Source: Armatimonadota bacterium
GTDB taxonomy: Bacteria > Armatimonadota > Fimbriimonadia > Fimbriimonadales > Fimbriimonadaceae
Assembly (NCBI GenBank): GCA_029781035.1
Contig: JAKOXK010000075.1
Location: forward strand, 1-64,000
Reading direction: 5' to 3'
Length of the DNA: 64,000 nucleotides
Position 1 is the stretch's first letter; the number at the start of each line of letters is the position of its first letter. Made by a program: the position numbers and the translations under genes. Under the pieces are notes generated by a model. The model worked only from the letters and a program-made list of their open reading frames with translations. It was not told the DNA's origin and searched no databases. Below are positions 51,870-61,523 of this stretch, one piece after another.

Positions 51870-54701
51870 ATGAGCAAACTGTTGAGGACCGTGATCGGCA
51901 CCGGACTCGTTTTCGGCGCCTGTTCAAGCAGCTTCGGCCAGGGGACGAACGGATGGTTCGCCGAATGTCTTGACCCGGCCAACACGCAACCCTATTCCAC
52001 CGACTACGGCACTCTTGGCCTCAGGGACGCACTAATCGGCGTTTCCCTTGGTGTGAGTGGAACGGTCACCTATGGAGGTGGCACTGCCCCTGCGATCTAT
52101 TGCTACCTGACCGCGACCACTTTTGACGCGGTCGGACGCTTCGCCTTCTACGCAGGCTCCCAGGGCTCGGTGCAGTCGAATTTCGATGATCAGTTGGCGT
52201 TCACCACTGGTGCTCCGACCGACCCGGTCGGCGACTTTTGCTACGCCAAAGTCCTCAAGGACGGCGACCAGGACGCTAACTCGGTCCTCTATGGGACGGG
52301 TGGTCTGCGGACCGCTTATGTCGGTGCCAGCAAGCGGTATGCCATCACCGCGTGGAGCGATGCCGATGTGGATGTCGAACTCCAAACGAAAGTCATTGGC
52401 GACGCCGTCCGCTTGCGCTGGCGCATGAGGAACCTCAAGGCCGATCCCCAGACTCTCGGCCTGCTGTGGGGCGCCTGGACTGGCCAACGGACTCACAACG
52501 CTTCGACCGTGGATCCGTCTGTCCCGCCGTCAAACCAGGTCAGCCACTTCCCGTTGCCGACTGTCACGGGCGTTGTCAAAGGTTGGGACGTACCGGACGA
52601 CAATTACTATCAGTTTGTGAAACTGCCGTCAGGCAAGCCCGTCCGGAACGAACGGCGCTATGACATCAACAACCCGAAGTTCCCGGCCTACGCCGAGTTC
52701 GTGTTCGGACAGACTGTGCCATACGGCGTCCGCATCGAGAACTTGCCTGGGCCGTCGACTCCTGACGCGACGAGTGCAGACCTGATCGTGATCGGTAACC
52801 GGGAAGACATCTTGGCCGGGAACACGATGACGCTCCACGTTTTCGGCGACGCGACAGGTGTTGCAGAGGAGGCGGACGTTTACATTTCGAACCCCAGTTT
52901 CATTCAGAGGTTCCCGCCGGCGACAGTCGCACCTGGTGAGAGCCGCGACGTCATCCACTATGTCCGGTCCTCATGGGGTGTTTCCGACTACGAGGATCCC
53001 TATACGGTGGTCTTGGACGCGCCGAAGCTCATCTCTACGGACAGCAGCGGCCTGAACAGCCTCTCGCCGAACCCGATGACGATCCGAGCGTACGTAGACA
53101 ACCAGTATGCGACTTTGGACAAAGAAGTGCCGCTGAACGACGTGCGCTTCACCATCTTCCTGCCCAAGGGCTTGACTTTGGCATCCGGCGAAACGGCACA
53201 AAAGACACTGACCGTCGTGCAGCCTAACGCCGTTTCCTATGTGGAATGGAGGGTCGTGGCCGATGGCAAAGTCTACGGAAACCTGCCCTTCCAAGTCACC
53301 GTACACCCAACCCCGGGCCCAGAGAAGACCCTTAGCGGAAGCGTGGCGGTTTCTGCGACACCCAAACTCCTGTTGCCGTCCGGTCCCAACATGGTCACGA
53401 TTCCCTACGGATTCAACGACACGTCGATGGAAGACATCCTTGGCCTTCAGTACGGTGTCGACTATGTGGCTTACAAGTGGGACGCAGACCAAGCCAGCTA
53501 CGTGCCGGCGTTGACCGTCGACCGAGGCATCGGTTACTGGATCATCCCGACAAGCGACCTGGGATATCACACGCTCCAGGGCGCCCAGTTGCCAACGGAC
53601 ACCGGCAACGGGGGCCTTCTCGTCAACCTGAAGCAGGGCTGGAACATGATCGGGAATCCGTATAGCTTCCCGGTTCCTCTCAGCCAACTCATCATGGTCG
53701 TGGAAGACAGCCCGCAGGACAGCTACACCTGGCTGGACGCCGTGGCGAACAACTTCGTCCAATCGAGCATGGTGTACTATGATCGCACGACGGGTGCTTA
53801 CGGCTATACGCAGGGCGGAGACGACCTTTTGCAGCCGCACTTCGGCTACTGGGTCTACGTCTCCACCTACAAACCGATCCGCATGATCTGGCCAGCCGTC
53901 TTCGCAGAAGGCCTGCCTAACGCGGGAAGGTCGGCTTCCAACGGATGGGTTCAGAACGACCGCCAATGGCGGCTCCAACTCTCGGCCCGCACCGTGAACG
54001 GAATCGACTCGCAGAACTACGTCGGCGTGCTGCCTGACAAGAAGAAGATCGCCCAGTTCCAGACGCGCAAGGCTCCTGCCGCCCCGAACCAGGCCGTCGA
54101 GCTCTACATCGACGACACAGTCAACGGGCAAGCCGCGCGGATGGCCCAGACGCTCACCGATCGGGCCGTCAAGAAGGAATGGACGGTCAACGTCAAAGTC
54201 CCGCAGGCCGGAGACGTCACGGTTACGTGGCCTAACCTTCCGTCTTGTCCGCGGAACATGCGGTACCGCATCACGGACAGTGCGAGCAACGAGTCTCACG
54301 ACCTGCGGTCCGTTTCCGGTTACACGTTCCACATGAACGCTGCCGGCGTCCGCAAGCTGACACTTTCGATGGAGCCGGGCGGTTCAAGCCGGCCCGTCAT
54401 CGGAAACGTCATCGTGACCCGGGATGGCCGCGGCGGTGGTTACAACGCGCCGGTGACGGTGAACTACGCACTCTCTACCGACGCGCTCGTCACAGTCCGA
54501 GTCCTCAACAACCAGGGCAAGGAAGTCTATACGGTCACTCGTGGCCGCTCCGACGGCGCTGGACAGAACAGCGTCACCTGGACGATGCATGACAACGCGA
54601 ACCGCACGGTCGCACCGGGCGTCTACCGAGTCGAAATTCTGGCGGAGACCCCGTCCGGTGACCGAGTCAGACGCATGGTTCCGATCAACGTGACGCGCTG
54701 A
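51870..54701 (+). CDS. Large exported protein with C-terminal FlgD-Ig-like domain
   Basis: 943 residues: signal peptide (GTGLVFGACSSSFGQ), about 800 residues of beta-rich sequence (Ig-like region with PLNDVRFTIFLPKGLTL near 425; two aromatic-rich GWNMIGNPYSFPV and FGYWVYVST units), and a C-terminal FlgD-Ig-type module (VTVRVLNNQGKEVYTVTRG, then APGVYRVEILAETPSGDRV). Such modules are common at the ends of secreted proteins in this kind of genome. No catalytic motif is seen. TGATAAT lies about 40 bases before the ATG. Confidence 0.72.
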   Translation: MSKLLRTVIGTGLVFGACSSSFGQGTNGWFAECLDPANTQPYSTDYGTLGLRDALIGVSLGVSGTVTYGGGTAPAIYCYLTATTFDAVGRFAFYAGSQGSVQSNFDDQLAFTTGAPTDPVGDFCYAKVLKDGDQDANSVLYGTGGLRTAYVGASKRYAITAWSDADVDVELQTKVIGDAVRLRWRMRNLKADPQTLGLLWGAWTGQRTHNASTVDPSVPPSNQVSHFPLPTVTGVVKGWDVPDDNYYQFVKLPSGKPVRNERRYDINNPKFPAYAEFVFGQTVPYGVRIENLPGPSTPDATSADLIVIGNREDILAGNTMTLHVFGDATGVAEEADVYISNPSFIQRFPPATVAPGESRDVIHYVRSSWGVSDYEDPYTVVLDAPKLISTDSSGLNSLSPNPMTIRAYVDNQYATLDKEVPLNDVRFTIFLPKGLTLASGETAQKTLTVVQPNAVSYVEWRVVADGKVYGNLPFQVTVHPTPGPEKTLSGSVAVSATPKLLLPSGPNMVTIPYGFNDTSMEDILGLQYGVDYVAYKWDADQASYVPALTVDRGIGYWIIPTSDLGYHTLQGAQLPTDTGNGGLLVNLKQGWNMIGNPYSFPVPLSQLIMVVEDSPQDSYTWLDAVANNFVQSSMVYYDRTTGAYGYTQGGDDLLQPHFGYWVYVSTYKPIRMIWPAVFAEGLPNAGRSASNGWVQNDRQWRLQLSARTVNGIDSQNYVGVLPDKKKIAQFQTRKAPAAPNQAVELYIDDTVNGQAARMAQTLTDRAVKKEWTVNVKVPQAGDVTVTWPNLPSCPRNMRYRITDSASNESHDLRSVSGYTFHMNAAGVRKLTLSMEPGGSSRPVIGNVIVTRDGRGGGYNAPVTVNYALSTDALVTVRVLNNQGKEVYTVTRGRSDGAGQNSVTWTMHDNANRTVAPGVYRVEILAETPSGDRVRRMVPINVTR

Positions 54702-54709
54702 CGCGACCA

Positions 54710-54742
54710 GGGCCCCTGGCTCTCGTGTAGAGCCAGGGGCCC
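54710..54742 (+). terminator. Strong hairpin after the FlgD-Ig gene
   Basis: GGGCCCCTGGCTC (54710-54722) pairs perfectly with 54730-54742 over 13 bp around TCGTGTA, 8 bases after the stop. No T-run follows. Confidence 0.65.
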
Positions 54743-54759
54743 CCTGACCGCAACGACCG

Positions 54760-56763
54760 ATGCTCCGCAACTCCGCCCGCTGGATAGCCCTCTTCGCCAT
54801 TGCGTTCCTGTCTGCCAGCGCAGCAGTCGCCCAAAAGGCCTCACTGACCCTCTCTTGCTTCCCGGCGATCAGCGTTGCTGACGGCCGGAGTCCGGTTACC
54901 GTGACCGCCGAAGTCCGAGACCTCAATGGATCCTTCGTCAGAGACGGCACGCCCGTCGTCTTTGAATCAGACAAAGGGACTTTCCGGGCCAAGAATGTTG
55001 TCCAGACCCAGAACGGATTCGCTCGAGCGATCTTGATCGCGCCGGGAATTGCAGGTACGGCCAAAGTCCGAGCCAACGTCTTCAGCCTCAACGCTTCCGC
55101 TTCACTCGACATCGACTTCGTCAACGACCGTTCGATGCTGGACAGCGCCAAGGAGTACGTAGAGGTCACGTCCAACGAGTCCGTCGTCTACGACACGCAA
55201 GATCGGATTCTTGATGCGACGGGCAAGGACAAGGGAGTCAGTCTCCGCTACCGGGACATCACGGTCAAGGCCGACCAAATCCAACTCCGTGCGACGACGT
55301 ATGAACTGCGGGCTCGCGGTGCCCACGTCACGATTGGCAAATTCACAGGCGACTTTCGCGAGTTCGCGATCAAGTTGAACCTACACAAGGGGTTCGGGCT
55401 CGTTACGACCGAGAAGAAGATCCCCGTCGTTGTCCGCGCCGGCATGGGAGCAGCCGTCATACTTCAGGACTCGACCTCTCTCGAGGCGTACGATGTCTCG
55501 CTGAGCGGAATCACGCCACACGTTGGCGAAATCAACCTGTCACCGCTCACTTTCACCGACACGTCGTCGGCCCTGTCGACTGTCGAAGCTAAGCGCGCGG
55601 TCGTCTTCCCCAGTCGTGGCGTGCAGTTTCAGAAGGCAAACGTCAGGGTCGGCGGCCAGTCGGTGATGAGCTTGCCTCTCTTCCAGGTCGATCTGAACAC
55701 GTCCAGTCCCATCATTACCGAGCAGTTCGTCGACGTCTCCAACAGCGCCCTGTCGGTCAACTATCCCTACTACCTCTCGCTCAAGCCTGGTGAGACGAGC
55801 CTGCTCCGGTTCCGGTACGGCAACCGCTATTCCTCTGGCCTCGGGGCAACCGGCGGAACTTACCTGGACTACGAGTACAACTGGAACCGTGGAGCCAAGA
55901 TGGAGGGCGGCCTTGCCGTGACGGGCCTGGCCCGGGACGACTGGGGGCTCGGCTTGAGGCAGATTTGGACCCCCGATCCGAGTTCATCGGTCACGGCTCA
56001 AATTGACTTGCCTGCACACAAGAGCCTCTTTTCAAACTTCGGCTGGTCCAAGCATTATTCAGGCTTCCAAAGCACGGTCACAGCTCAACAAGGGCGCAAC
56101 TTGGACGGCCCACGGTTCCAAAGCGACCTCGTCAGCCTTAATCTCGACACCGATCCGATCCCCATGGGGAAGACTCCGTTCAACCTCAGCATGGGGCTCA
56201 CGGCGCAGCAGCGACGGATCACGGGCGACGCGAGCGAGTCTCAGGCCGGAGAGGGCCTGATGGCCAGGATCGACAGCAAGACGTTGTTCCTTGATCCGCG
56301 GGACACCCTCACGGTCAGCTACACCGCTACCCATTGGGCAGGGAGCGACATCACGTCGCCCTTCACGCAAGACGCGACGATCAACCTCGCCTCGAACTGG
56401 GCACAGGGCCTCTATCTGCAGACTTCGTACGAATACGCTCAGGACGGGTTCAGCGAAGACGTCTTGGGTCGCCACCGGCTCATGTTGGACGGCCTCTACA
56501 ATCTGGGCCGGGCCAACTTCCGTGCGTTCGTCTCAAAGAGCCTCGACCTTGACCGCCTGACCCTCAACCTCGGCCTTGATTACAAGGTCAGTCCACTCTG
56601 GCGCGTCAGCACGGGCTACTGGCTCGACCGCTACAGTGGCGACGATTTCCTCGAACAGACCCTTGTCCTCGGCTATCGACTAGGCTATCGCGAAATCGGT
56701 CTCAGTTACTCGACTCGAACCAACAGGATAGGTTTCGAACTACTTGGCACGCGCTTCGATTAG
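54760..56763 (+). CDS. LptD/OstA-like outer membrane barrel with Ig-like N-terminus
   Basis: 667 residues: signal peptide (IALFAIAFLSASAAVAQ); an invasin/Big-1-like Ig domain (SVADGRSPVTVTAEVRDLNG, GTPVVFESDKGTF; residues about 28-125); an OstA/LptA-like beta-jelly-roll (SNESVVYDTQDRILDATG, ITVKADQIQLRATTYELRA); then LptD-like FQKANVRVGGQSVMSLPLFQ and alternating amphipathic strands typical of a barrel (from about 340). LptD inserts LPS into the outer leaflet. The paired cysteines of LptD are absent, so this may be a relative with another cargo. Confidence 0.7.
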   Translation: MLRNSARWIALFAIAFLSASAAVAQKASLTLSCFPAISVADGRSPVTVTAEVRDLNGSFVRDGTPVVFESDKGTFRAKNVVQTQNGFARAILIAPGIAGTAKVRANVFSLNASASLDIDFVNDRSMLDSAKEYVEVTSNESVVYDTQDRILDATGKDKGVSLRYRDITVKADQIQLRATTYELRARGAHVTIGKFTGDFREFAIKLNLHKGFGLVTTEKKIPVVVRAGMGAAVILQDSTSLEAYDVSLSGITPHVGEINLSPLTFTDTSSALSTVEAKRAVVFPSRGVQFQKANVRVGGQSVMSLPLFQVDLNTSSPIITEQFVDVSNSALSVNYPYYLSLKPGETSLLRFRYGNRYSSGLGATGGTYLDYEYNWNRGAKMEGGLAVTGLARDDWGLGLRQIWTPDPSSSVTAQIDLPAHKSLFSNFGWSKHYSGFQSTVTAQQGRNLDGPRFQSDLVSLNLDTDPIPMGKTPFNLSMGLTAQQRRITGDASESQAGEGLMARIDSKTLFLDPRDTLTVSYTATHWAGSDITSPFTQDATINLASNWAQGLYLQTSYEYAQDGFSEDVLGRHRLMLDGLYNLGRANFRAFVSKSLDLDRLTLNLGLDYKVSPLWRVSTGYWLDRYSGDDFLEQTLVLGYRLGYREIGLSYSTRTNRIGFELLGTRFD

Positions 56764-58522
56764 CCTGATGGTGGTGCTGGCGGCGGCGAACGCCCAGCCT
56801 CAGGCCTTCGGACGCTTTGGGTTCTCCGAAACGCCAAAGGCTCCTGGTTTCCTGATCGATGGACAGGGTTTTCGTGCCGTTCAGTCGGGTGCCGACACCT
56901 TTCGATTCGCCAAACCCGTGCGGTTCCACCGGGATCGTTCCTCGGCCGAGTCGGCAGGCTATTCGTGTGATCTGTTCGCTGGCGACCCCCAGGATGTGAC
57001 CGTCAACCTTAGGGCTCCGGGTTTTGAAATGGTGTTCCCCTACGGAGTCGACCTCCACCTGGCATCACTCAACGGCCCGAACCTGACCGCCGGAGACGCC
57101 ACCTATGGGCCCGGCACCCCGGCCCCTGAATCCAAGTGGATCCTCGTCACGTTCGCGGACCGGCAGCCTCCCATCCTGTTCGTCTTTATCGACGGCGCCC
57201 AGGAGCTGCAAGTTACGGGGTCGAGTGGCCAGTGGCGGCTCAAGACCTCAACCGTCAGACCTGTCCGACTCAGGATCTGTCTCCCGTTTGGCCTCGACGC
57301 ATCGACATCCAACGACGTGGCCTCACTGGGGAAGCTGGCTGGGGAGATCAAGGGTCATGAGGACGTCTGGACTCGACCGGCACCCGTACTGCAGTCGACC
57401 TCGTACCAGGCTGATGACAAGGGCGTCAAGGTTGTCTGGAGGTTTGACAAGCCGGGTGCCATCGTGCCGCCGGCAGCCATCCTTGCTAAGGCAGCTGGAT
57501 ATGCGGTCGAGCTAACATCGCCCGTTTTGGACATTGGTCATGGCACCGAAGAGGGGCCCCTCGTCTTCTCGCAATCCGCTGAGTTTTCCATGCACCTCCC
57601 GGTGCGAGCGGTTCCAATGGGCAGGTCGATCGTCCAAGGTCGGCTCGAGTTCAAGCCGGCTTCGGTCTCGCCTCTACCAACCTCCGACACGGTGGAGCTG
57701 GCTCTGGCCTCCCTTGTGGGTTGTCGGTCCGACGCTTCGGCGACCGCTGCTTCTCGCGCCCTTGAGGAGTTCTTCTCCAAGACGGCCATGGCGCTCGAGC
57801 CCCAATCGCCGGGCCGCCTCACGTATGCGGGCGATGGAGGAGGAATGGAATCCACTGCGGCGAGCGCTCTGCTCTTACAGGCTACGTCGACAGGGATGCC
57901 GACTGAGAGGCGGACACCAGCCCTTTTGACCAGCCTTCTGTTGCGCTTTGACCCCATGGATTGGCGGCTCTGGGTGGACGGGACAGCGAGAAGCCGGGCC
58001 GACGCTATCGCCGGACTCGCCGCGGCCCTCGATGGGGATTGGGCGACGCGAGCCGCAGGGGCCATGTTGCACGCCGGCCTCGCCGCGCGACAAGTGCTGG
58101 GCCGGTACCTCAAAGGACATGGCTATCCCGGAGCCAGCGACACCCTTCCCGACCCCTGTGGCGACTTCAGCGGCGACCTGTTCTCTGTCGATGCACCCAA
58201 AGGTGCGTTCTTTCGGTCGCTCCTGAGCGATGTCCGAATCCTGTCCTCACAAGAGCTGACCGTGACCGGCCCTCCCGAACGGCTAGAACTCGCTTGGCCC
58301 TATCATCGGGGCGACGAAAAGGAACTGATCCTTATGGTGGGCACAGGCTCTAGGCTGATCCCTGGCCCGAACCTCGGCAGGTCTGCCATCTCTGAAGTGC
58401 AAGGTGTCGTCAAACTCCGTTTCGAACCAAAAGGCGACGGAATCTGTTCGGCGACCCTTATCCGATCGGGGCGCCCGGCACCACTCCCAGGGGCTGCCCC
58501 AGTCCCGAAGTACTCTGAGTGA
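56744..58522 (+). CDS. Exported protein of unknown function
   Basis: About 592 residues from TTG 56744 (overlapping the barrel gene by 20 bases) or from ATG 56768. A short hydrophobic stretch (ISLMVVLAAANAQPQ) looks like a signal. The first half is beta-rich with FVFIDGAQELQVTGSSGQW; the second has Ala-rich helices (SRADAIAGLAAALDGDWATRA) around GMESTAASALLLQA, reminiscent of alpha-toroid glycan-active proteins but without a clear motif. Tight coupling to the barrel protein suggests they act together. The last 65 bases overlap the 3' end of nadB. Confidence 0.65.
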   Translation: MARASISLMVVLAAANAQPQAFGRFGFSETPKAPGFLIDGQGFRAVQSGADTFRFAKPVRFHRDRSSAESAGYSCDLFAGDPQDVTVNLRAPGFEMVFPYGVDLHLASLNGPNLTAGDATYGPGTPAPESKWILVTFADRQPPILFVFIDGAQELQVTGSSGQWRLKTSTVRPVRLRICLPFGLDASTSNDVASLGKLAGEIKGHEDVWTRPAPVLQSTSYQADDKGVKVVWRFDKPGAIVPPAAILAKAAGYAVELTSPVLDIGHGTEEGPLVFSQSAEFSMHLPVRAVPMGRSIVQGRLEFKPASVSPLPTSDTVELALASLVGCRSDASATAASRALEEFFSKTAMALEPQSPGRLTYAGDGGGMESTAASALLLQATSTGMPTERRTPALLTSLLLRFDPMDWRLWVDGTARSRADAIAGLAAALDGDWATRAAGAMLHAGLAARQVLGRYLKGHGYPGASDTLPDPCGDFSGDLFSVDAPKGAFFRSLLSDVRILSSQELTVTGPPERLELAWPYHRGDEKELILMVGTGSRLIPGPNLGRSAISEVQGVVKLRFEPKGDGICSATLIRSGRPAPLPGAAPVPKYSE

Positions 58523-60005
58523 TCAGGTCGGCATTGTAGTGAAGCCCGATGTTCTCCCGCCGAGACAGTGCGCCATCGACGACATACCGAGCCGCGATTA
58601 GCAGATTGTACGTTTCTCGGGAATAGGTGGAGAACGGTGCGGAGTCCAAGCTGTCATAGTCCCCGCGGAGTTCTGACAGCGTCCGTTCCGCCTCACGCAA
58701 CCCGCGGGTCGTGCGGAAGACGCCGACGTTTTCCGTCATCACCTTTTGGATCGCGTGGCGTATGCGCACGGCCTCGCTTTCGACGATGCACTTCGGTTGA
58801 TGGACATCGCCGGTTGGGTCGGGGCTTTTTGGCTCTGACTTGACCGAGTCGGCGGCAGCGGCGGCAAAGACCATAGCCTCCAAGAGGCTGTTGCTGGCCA
58901 GGCGGTTCGCGCCATGGACGCCCGTCCGTGTGACTTCTCCTGCCGCGTAGAGGCCCGGCACCGAAGACTGTCCCTTCAGGTTCGTGACGACTCCGCCGCA
59001 CGAGTAATGCTGGGCGGGAGCGACGGGAATCCAGTCCTTGTCGATCTCGATGCCGATCCCGCGCAACGTTGACCAGATCATTGGGAACTCCTCTTGCAGC
59101 CTCTCGGGAGTCACGTGGGTCGTGTCGAGGTAGACGCACCAGGTGCGCAAGCGCTGCATTTCACGCTCGATCGAGCGAGCGACAACGTCGCGCGGAGCCA
59201 GTTCAAGGCGAGGATCGTAGTCGTACATGAATCGCCGGCCCATGTGGTTGCGCAGCGTCCCGCCCGCCCCGCGCACGGCCTCGCTGATGAGGAACCCGCG
59301 CAGTTGGCTGTGGTAAAGCACGGTCGGATGGAACTGCATGAACTCCATGTCCCGGATTTCCGCGCCAATGTCGTGGGCCAGTCCGATGCCGTCGGCTGTG
59401 GCGACGCGCGGATTGGTCGTGCGAACGTACAGCATGCCGGCGCCGCCTGTGGCAAGTAGCGTGGCCCTGCCGAGAAAGGTCTTGAGGCCCCGGTCTCCGA
59501 CGTTGGCCGTGAGACCGAAGGCCCGGTGCTCGGATTGGTCGGTGACCAACAGCTTGGTGACGAACGCGTTCTCGTAGACGGTGATGTTCTTGTTCCGACG
59601 CACGGCCGCACTTACGACCTTCTCGACCTCGTGCCCCGTGTTGTCTCCCCGGTGCACGATCCGGTTGCGGCTGTGTCCGCCCTCGCGCCCCAAGCTCAAA
59701 TCGAACTGGGCTCCCAAGGAGCGCAACCAGTCGATCGAGGCAGGTGCCTGTTGCACCAAGTAGCGAACGGCCTCCTTGTCGCAGAGACCGGCACCGGCGA
59801 CAAGCGTGTCCTCTTCGTGGAGCTTCCAGTCGTCAGCTTCGCCGACCGCAGCCGCGATGCCGCCCTGTGCCCAGTCAGTGTTGGAATCGGTGATCTCGCC
59901 TTTGGTCAAAATGCAGACACTGCCGTGCTCGCTGGCCCGCAGGGCAAAGGTCAAACCGGCCAGGCCGCTCCCCACGACCAGGTAGTCGAACCGTTCGAAG
60001 GACAT
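58458..60005 (-). CDS. nadB: L-aspartate oxidase
   Basis: 515 residues: FAD-binding DYLVVGSGLAGLTFALRA, the catalytic region DWAQGGIAAAVGEADD and AGLCDKEAVRYL, GGHSRNRIVHRGDNTGHEV, FMQFHPTVLYH and the C-terminal YSCGGVVTNLKGQS with LYAAGEVTRTGVHGANRLASNSLLEA. It oxidises aspartate to iminoaspartate, the first step of de novo NAD synthesis; nadA and nadC are not nearby. TAAACT seven bases before ATG with no Shine-Dalgarno suggests a leaderless start. Confidence 0.95.
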   Translation of the reverse strand: MSFERFDYLVVGSGLAGLTFALRASEHGSVCILTKGEITDSNTDWAQGGIAAAVGEADDWKLHEEDTLVAGAGLCDKEAVRYLVQQAPASIDWLRSLGAQFDLSLGREGGHSRNRIVHRGDNTGHEVEKVVSAAVRRNKNITVYENAFVTKLLVTDQSEHRAFGLTANVGDRGLKTFLGRATLLATGGAGMLYVRTTNPRVATADGIGLAHDIGAEIRDMEFMQFHPTVLYHSQLRGFLISEAVRGAGGTLRNHMGRRFMYDYDPRLELAPRDVVARSIEREMQRLRTWCVYLDTTHVTPERLQEEFPMIWSTLRGIGIEIDKDWIPVAPAQHYSCGGVVTNLKGQSSVPGLYAAGEVTRTGVHGANRLASNSLLEAMVFAAAAADSVKSEPKSPDPTGDVHQPKCIVESEAVRIRHAIQKVMTENVGVFRTTRGLREAERTLSELRGDYDSLDSAPFSTYSRETYNLLIAARYVVDGALSRRENIGLHYNADLITQSTSGLGQPLGVVPGAPIG

Positions 60006-60100
60006 GGGCTTGAGTTTAGCGGGAATCGGGGTATTGGGTCTGGGGGCTGGGCCGAGAAAGAATCGACGTCAAGTGGTCGAAGTGCCCACTTTGGAACGCC

Positions 60101-60301
60101 TCAGGCGTGTTTCGGCGCGAGCCGCGCGTCTTTTGCCGCAAACGACGCGGGTTTTGGCCCATGAGCCGCGACAGGGCGGGCTGCGGGCGCGGGTTTTGCC
60201 GTGCCGTTGGCGCGCTTTCGCACTTTGTCCTCCAGATTGGAGGCGATCCAGTACACCCAGTCGCTGCAGAAGGCGGCGTGAGTCCTAGTCCCTTTCGTCA
60301 T
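60101..60301 (-). CDS. Possible small basic Ala/Lys/Pro-rich protein
   Basis: 66 residues starting 10 bases after AAGGAG that lies inside the end of the preceding beta-helix gene (17-base overlap). The first half (FCSDWVYWIASNLEDKVRKR) can form a helix; the second is low-complexity (TAKPAPAARPVAAHGPKPA, AAKDARLAPKH), like histone H1-type tails. It could be a nucleic-acid-binding peptide or a chance frame in a GC-rich spacer. Confidence 0.35.
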   Translation of the reverse strand: MTKGTRTHAAFCSDWVYWIASNLEDKVRKRANGTAKPAPAARPVAAHGPKPASFAAKDARLAPKHA

Positions 60302-61481
60302 TCACGCGCATCTCCTTTGGCGCGATGTTGTCGCTCAAGACCGCCTTCTGGACTCCCTTCCCAATGAACACGTGCTGTTTGTCCTCGCGGAACTCGCAGC
60401 CGCGGACGAGGACGTTACCGCCCAGCGCCTGCACCGCCGCCTTGCCCTTGTTGCCGCGGTCCCACTGGACGAACGTGCAGTCGCTGAACCCGACCGTGCC
60501 GCGCCCATCGACCACCGCGTTCTGCTCGCACGGGCCCCAGAAGGCGCAGTTGGTGAACCGCACGACGCCCGTGTTCGAAGCTGAGACTCGCACCATGGTC
60601 GGGTCGCCGCCCTCGAACGCCACGAACTCGCCGTTGGTGATGAGCAGGCCGTAGGGCGCGGACTGGTCCACCTGCACCGAGGTCTGGCACAGGTCCGCGC
60701 CGATGCCCAGGAAGTTGCCGTTGCAGAAGCCGTTCTTGGTGGCGATGAAGCGGTAACCGACCCCGTAACCGAAGCAGAACGTGTTGGTGCAGTATTGCCA
60801 GTCGGTGCGCCCAAAGACGAACCCCTCGCCGTGCGACTTCTGCCACTCGATGAGCTTGGGCTTCATGCTCCACCACGGGTTCCAATGGACGTTTTCGATG
60901 CGGCCGATGTCGTAGACGGCGTCGACATAGACACCCATCCGTAGCGGCTGGCCCTGGATGTTGCGCAGCAAGTGACGTCCTGCGCCGGTGCAGTCGATGC
61001 CCTTATAGGGGTTCAGAAGCTCGACGTCTTGCACGCTCGCGTTGTCCCCATGGATGGCGACCGCGAAGGGGTAGGGCGTGGGGACGTCGTCTGTCTTTTG
61101 GTCGGGGTAGTAGACCACCACGCCTTTCAGACTGGAGTTGGTGCCGAGGGTGAGGAAGGCGGCGACAGCCTCTTGGCCCTTGTCGGCGGTGACAAGGAAG
61201 GTGGTGCCGTCGTCGGTCGGCTTGGGGCGGCCCGCATCGCGGATGCCAGCATGGCTGGGCACGGCTAGCCAGACACCCTGGAGCGTGACGCCCTGAGGAA
61301 CGTTGATGCGGCCCTTGAACAAGTAATTGCCGCGTGGGGCTTCCACGATCTGGCCCTGATCCTTGGCGGAGTCGAGGGCGCGCTGGAAGGACGCGGTGTC
61401 GTCGGTCACGCCGTCTCCTTTGGCTCCGTAATCGCGGACGTTGATGGCGGGCAGGACGAGGAGGGCAAGCAAGGACGTCAT
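60285..61481 (-). CDS. Right-handed beta-helix protein (pectate lyase 3-like)
   Basis: 398 residues: short signal-like start (TSLLALLVLPAI), then INVRDYGAKGDGVTDDTASFQRAL, the classic N-terminal cap of pectate-lyase-superfamily proteins, and repeated short strands (NGEFVAFEGG, VRFTNCAFWGP, VGFSDCTFVQWD, VLVRGCEFRED) of a parallel beta-helix. It may cleave or bind a polysaccharide; catalytic residues cannot be assigned. CATAAT six bases before ATG and no Shine-Dalgarno again suggest a leaderless start. Confidence 0.85.
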   Translation of the reverse strand: MTSLLALLVLPAINVRDYGAKGDGVTDDTASFQRALDSAKDQGQIVEAPRGNYLFKGRINVPQGVTLQGVWLAVPSHAGIRDAGRPKPTDDGTTFLVTADKGQEAVAAFLTLGTNSSLKGVVVYYPDQKTDDVPTPYPFAVAIHGDNASVQDVELLNPYKGIDCTGAGRHLLRNIQGQPLRMGVYVDAVYDIGRIENVHWNPWWSMKPKLIEWQKSHGEGFVFGRTDWQYCTNTFCFGYGVGYRFIATKNGFCNGNFLGIGADLCQTSVQVDQSAPYGLLITNGEFVAFEGGDPTMVRVSASNTGVVRFTNCAFWGPCEQNAVVDGRGTVGFSDCTFVQWDRGNKGKAAVQALGGNVLVRGCEFREDKQHVFIGKGVQKAVLSDNIAPKEMRVNDERD

Positions 61482-61523
61482 GCCCGGATTATGGGGCCAT
61501 CGGAAGGAGCGGGTTGAACGCGC

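Noticed and set aside
52971-54332. 453-codon minus-strand open frame opposite the FlgD-Ig gene
   Set aside because: Arg/Val/Asp-rich shadow; the plus-strand protein has a signal peptide and an FlgD-Ig end.
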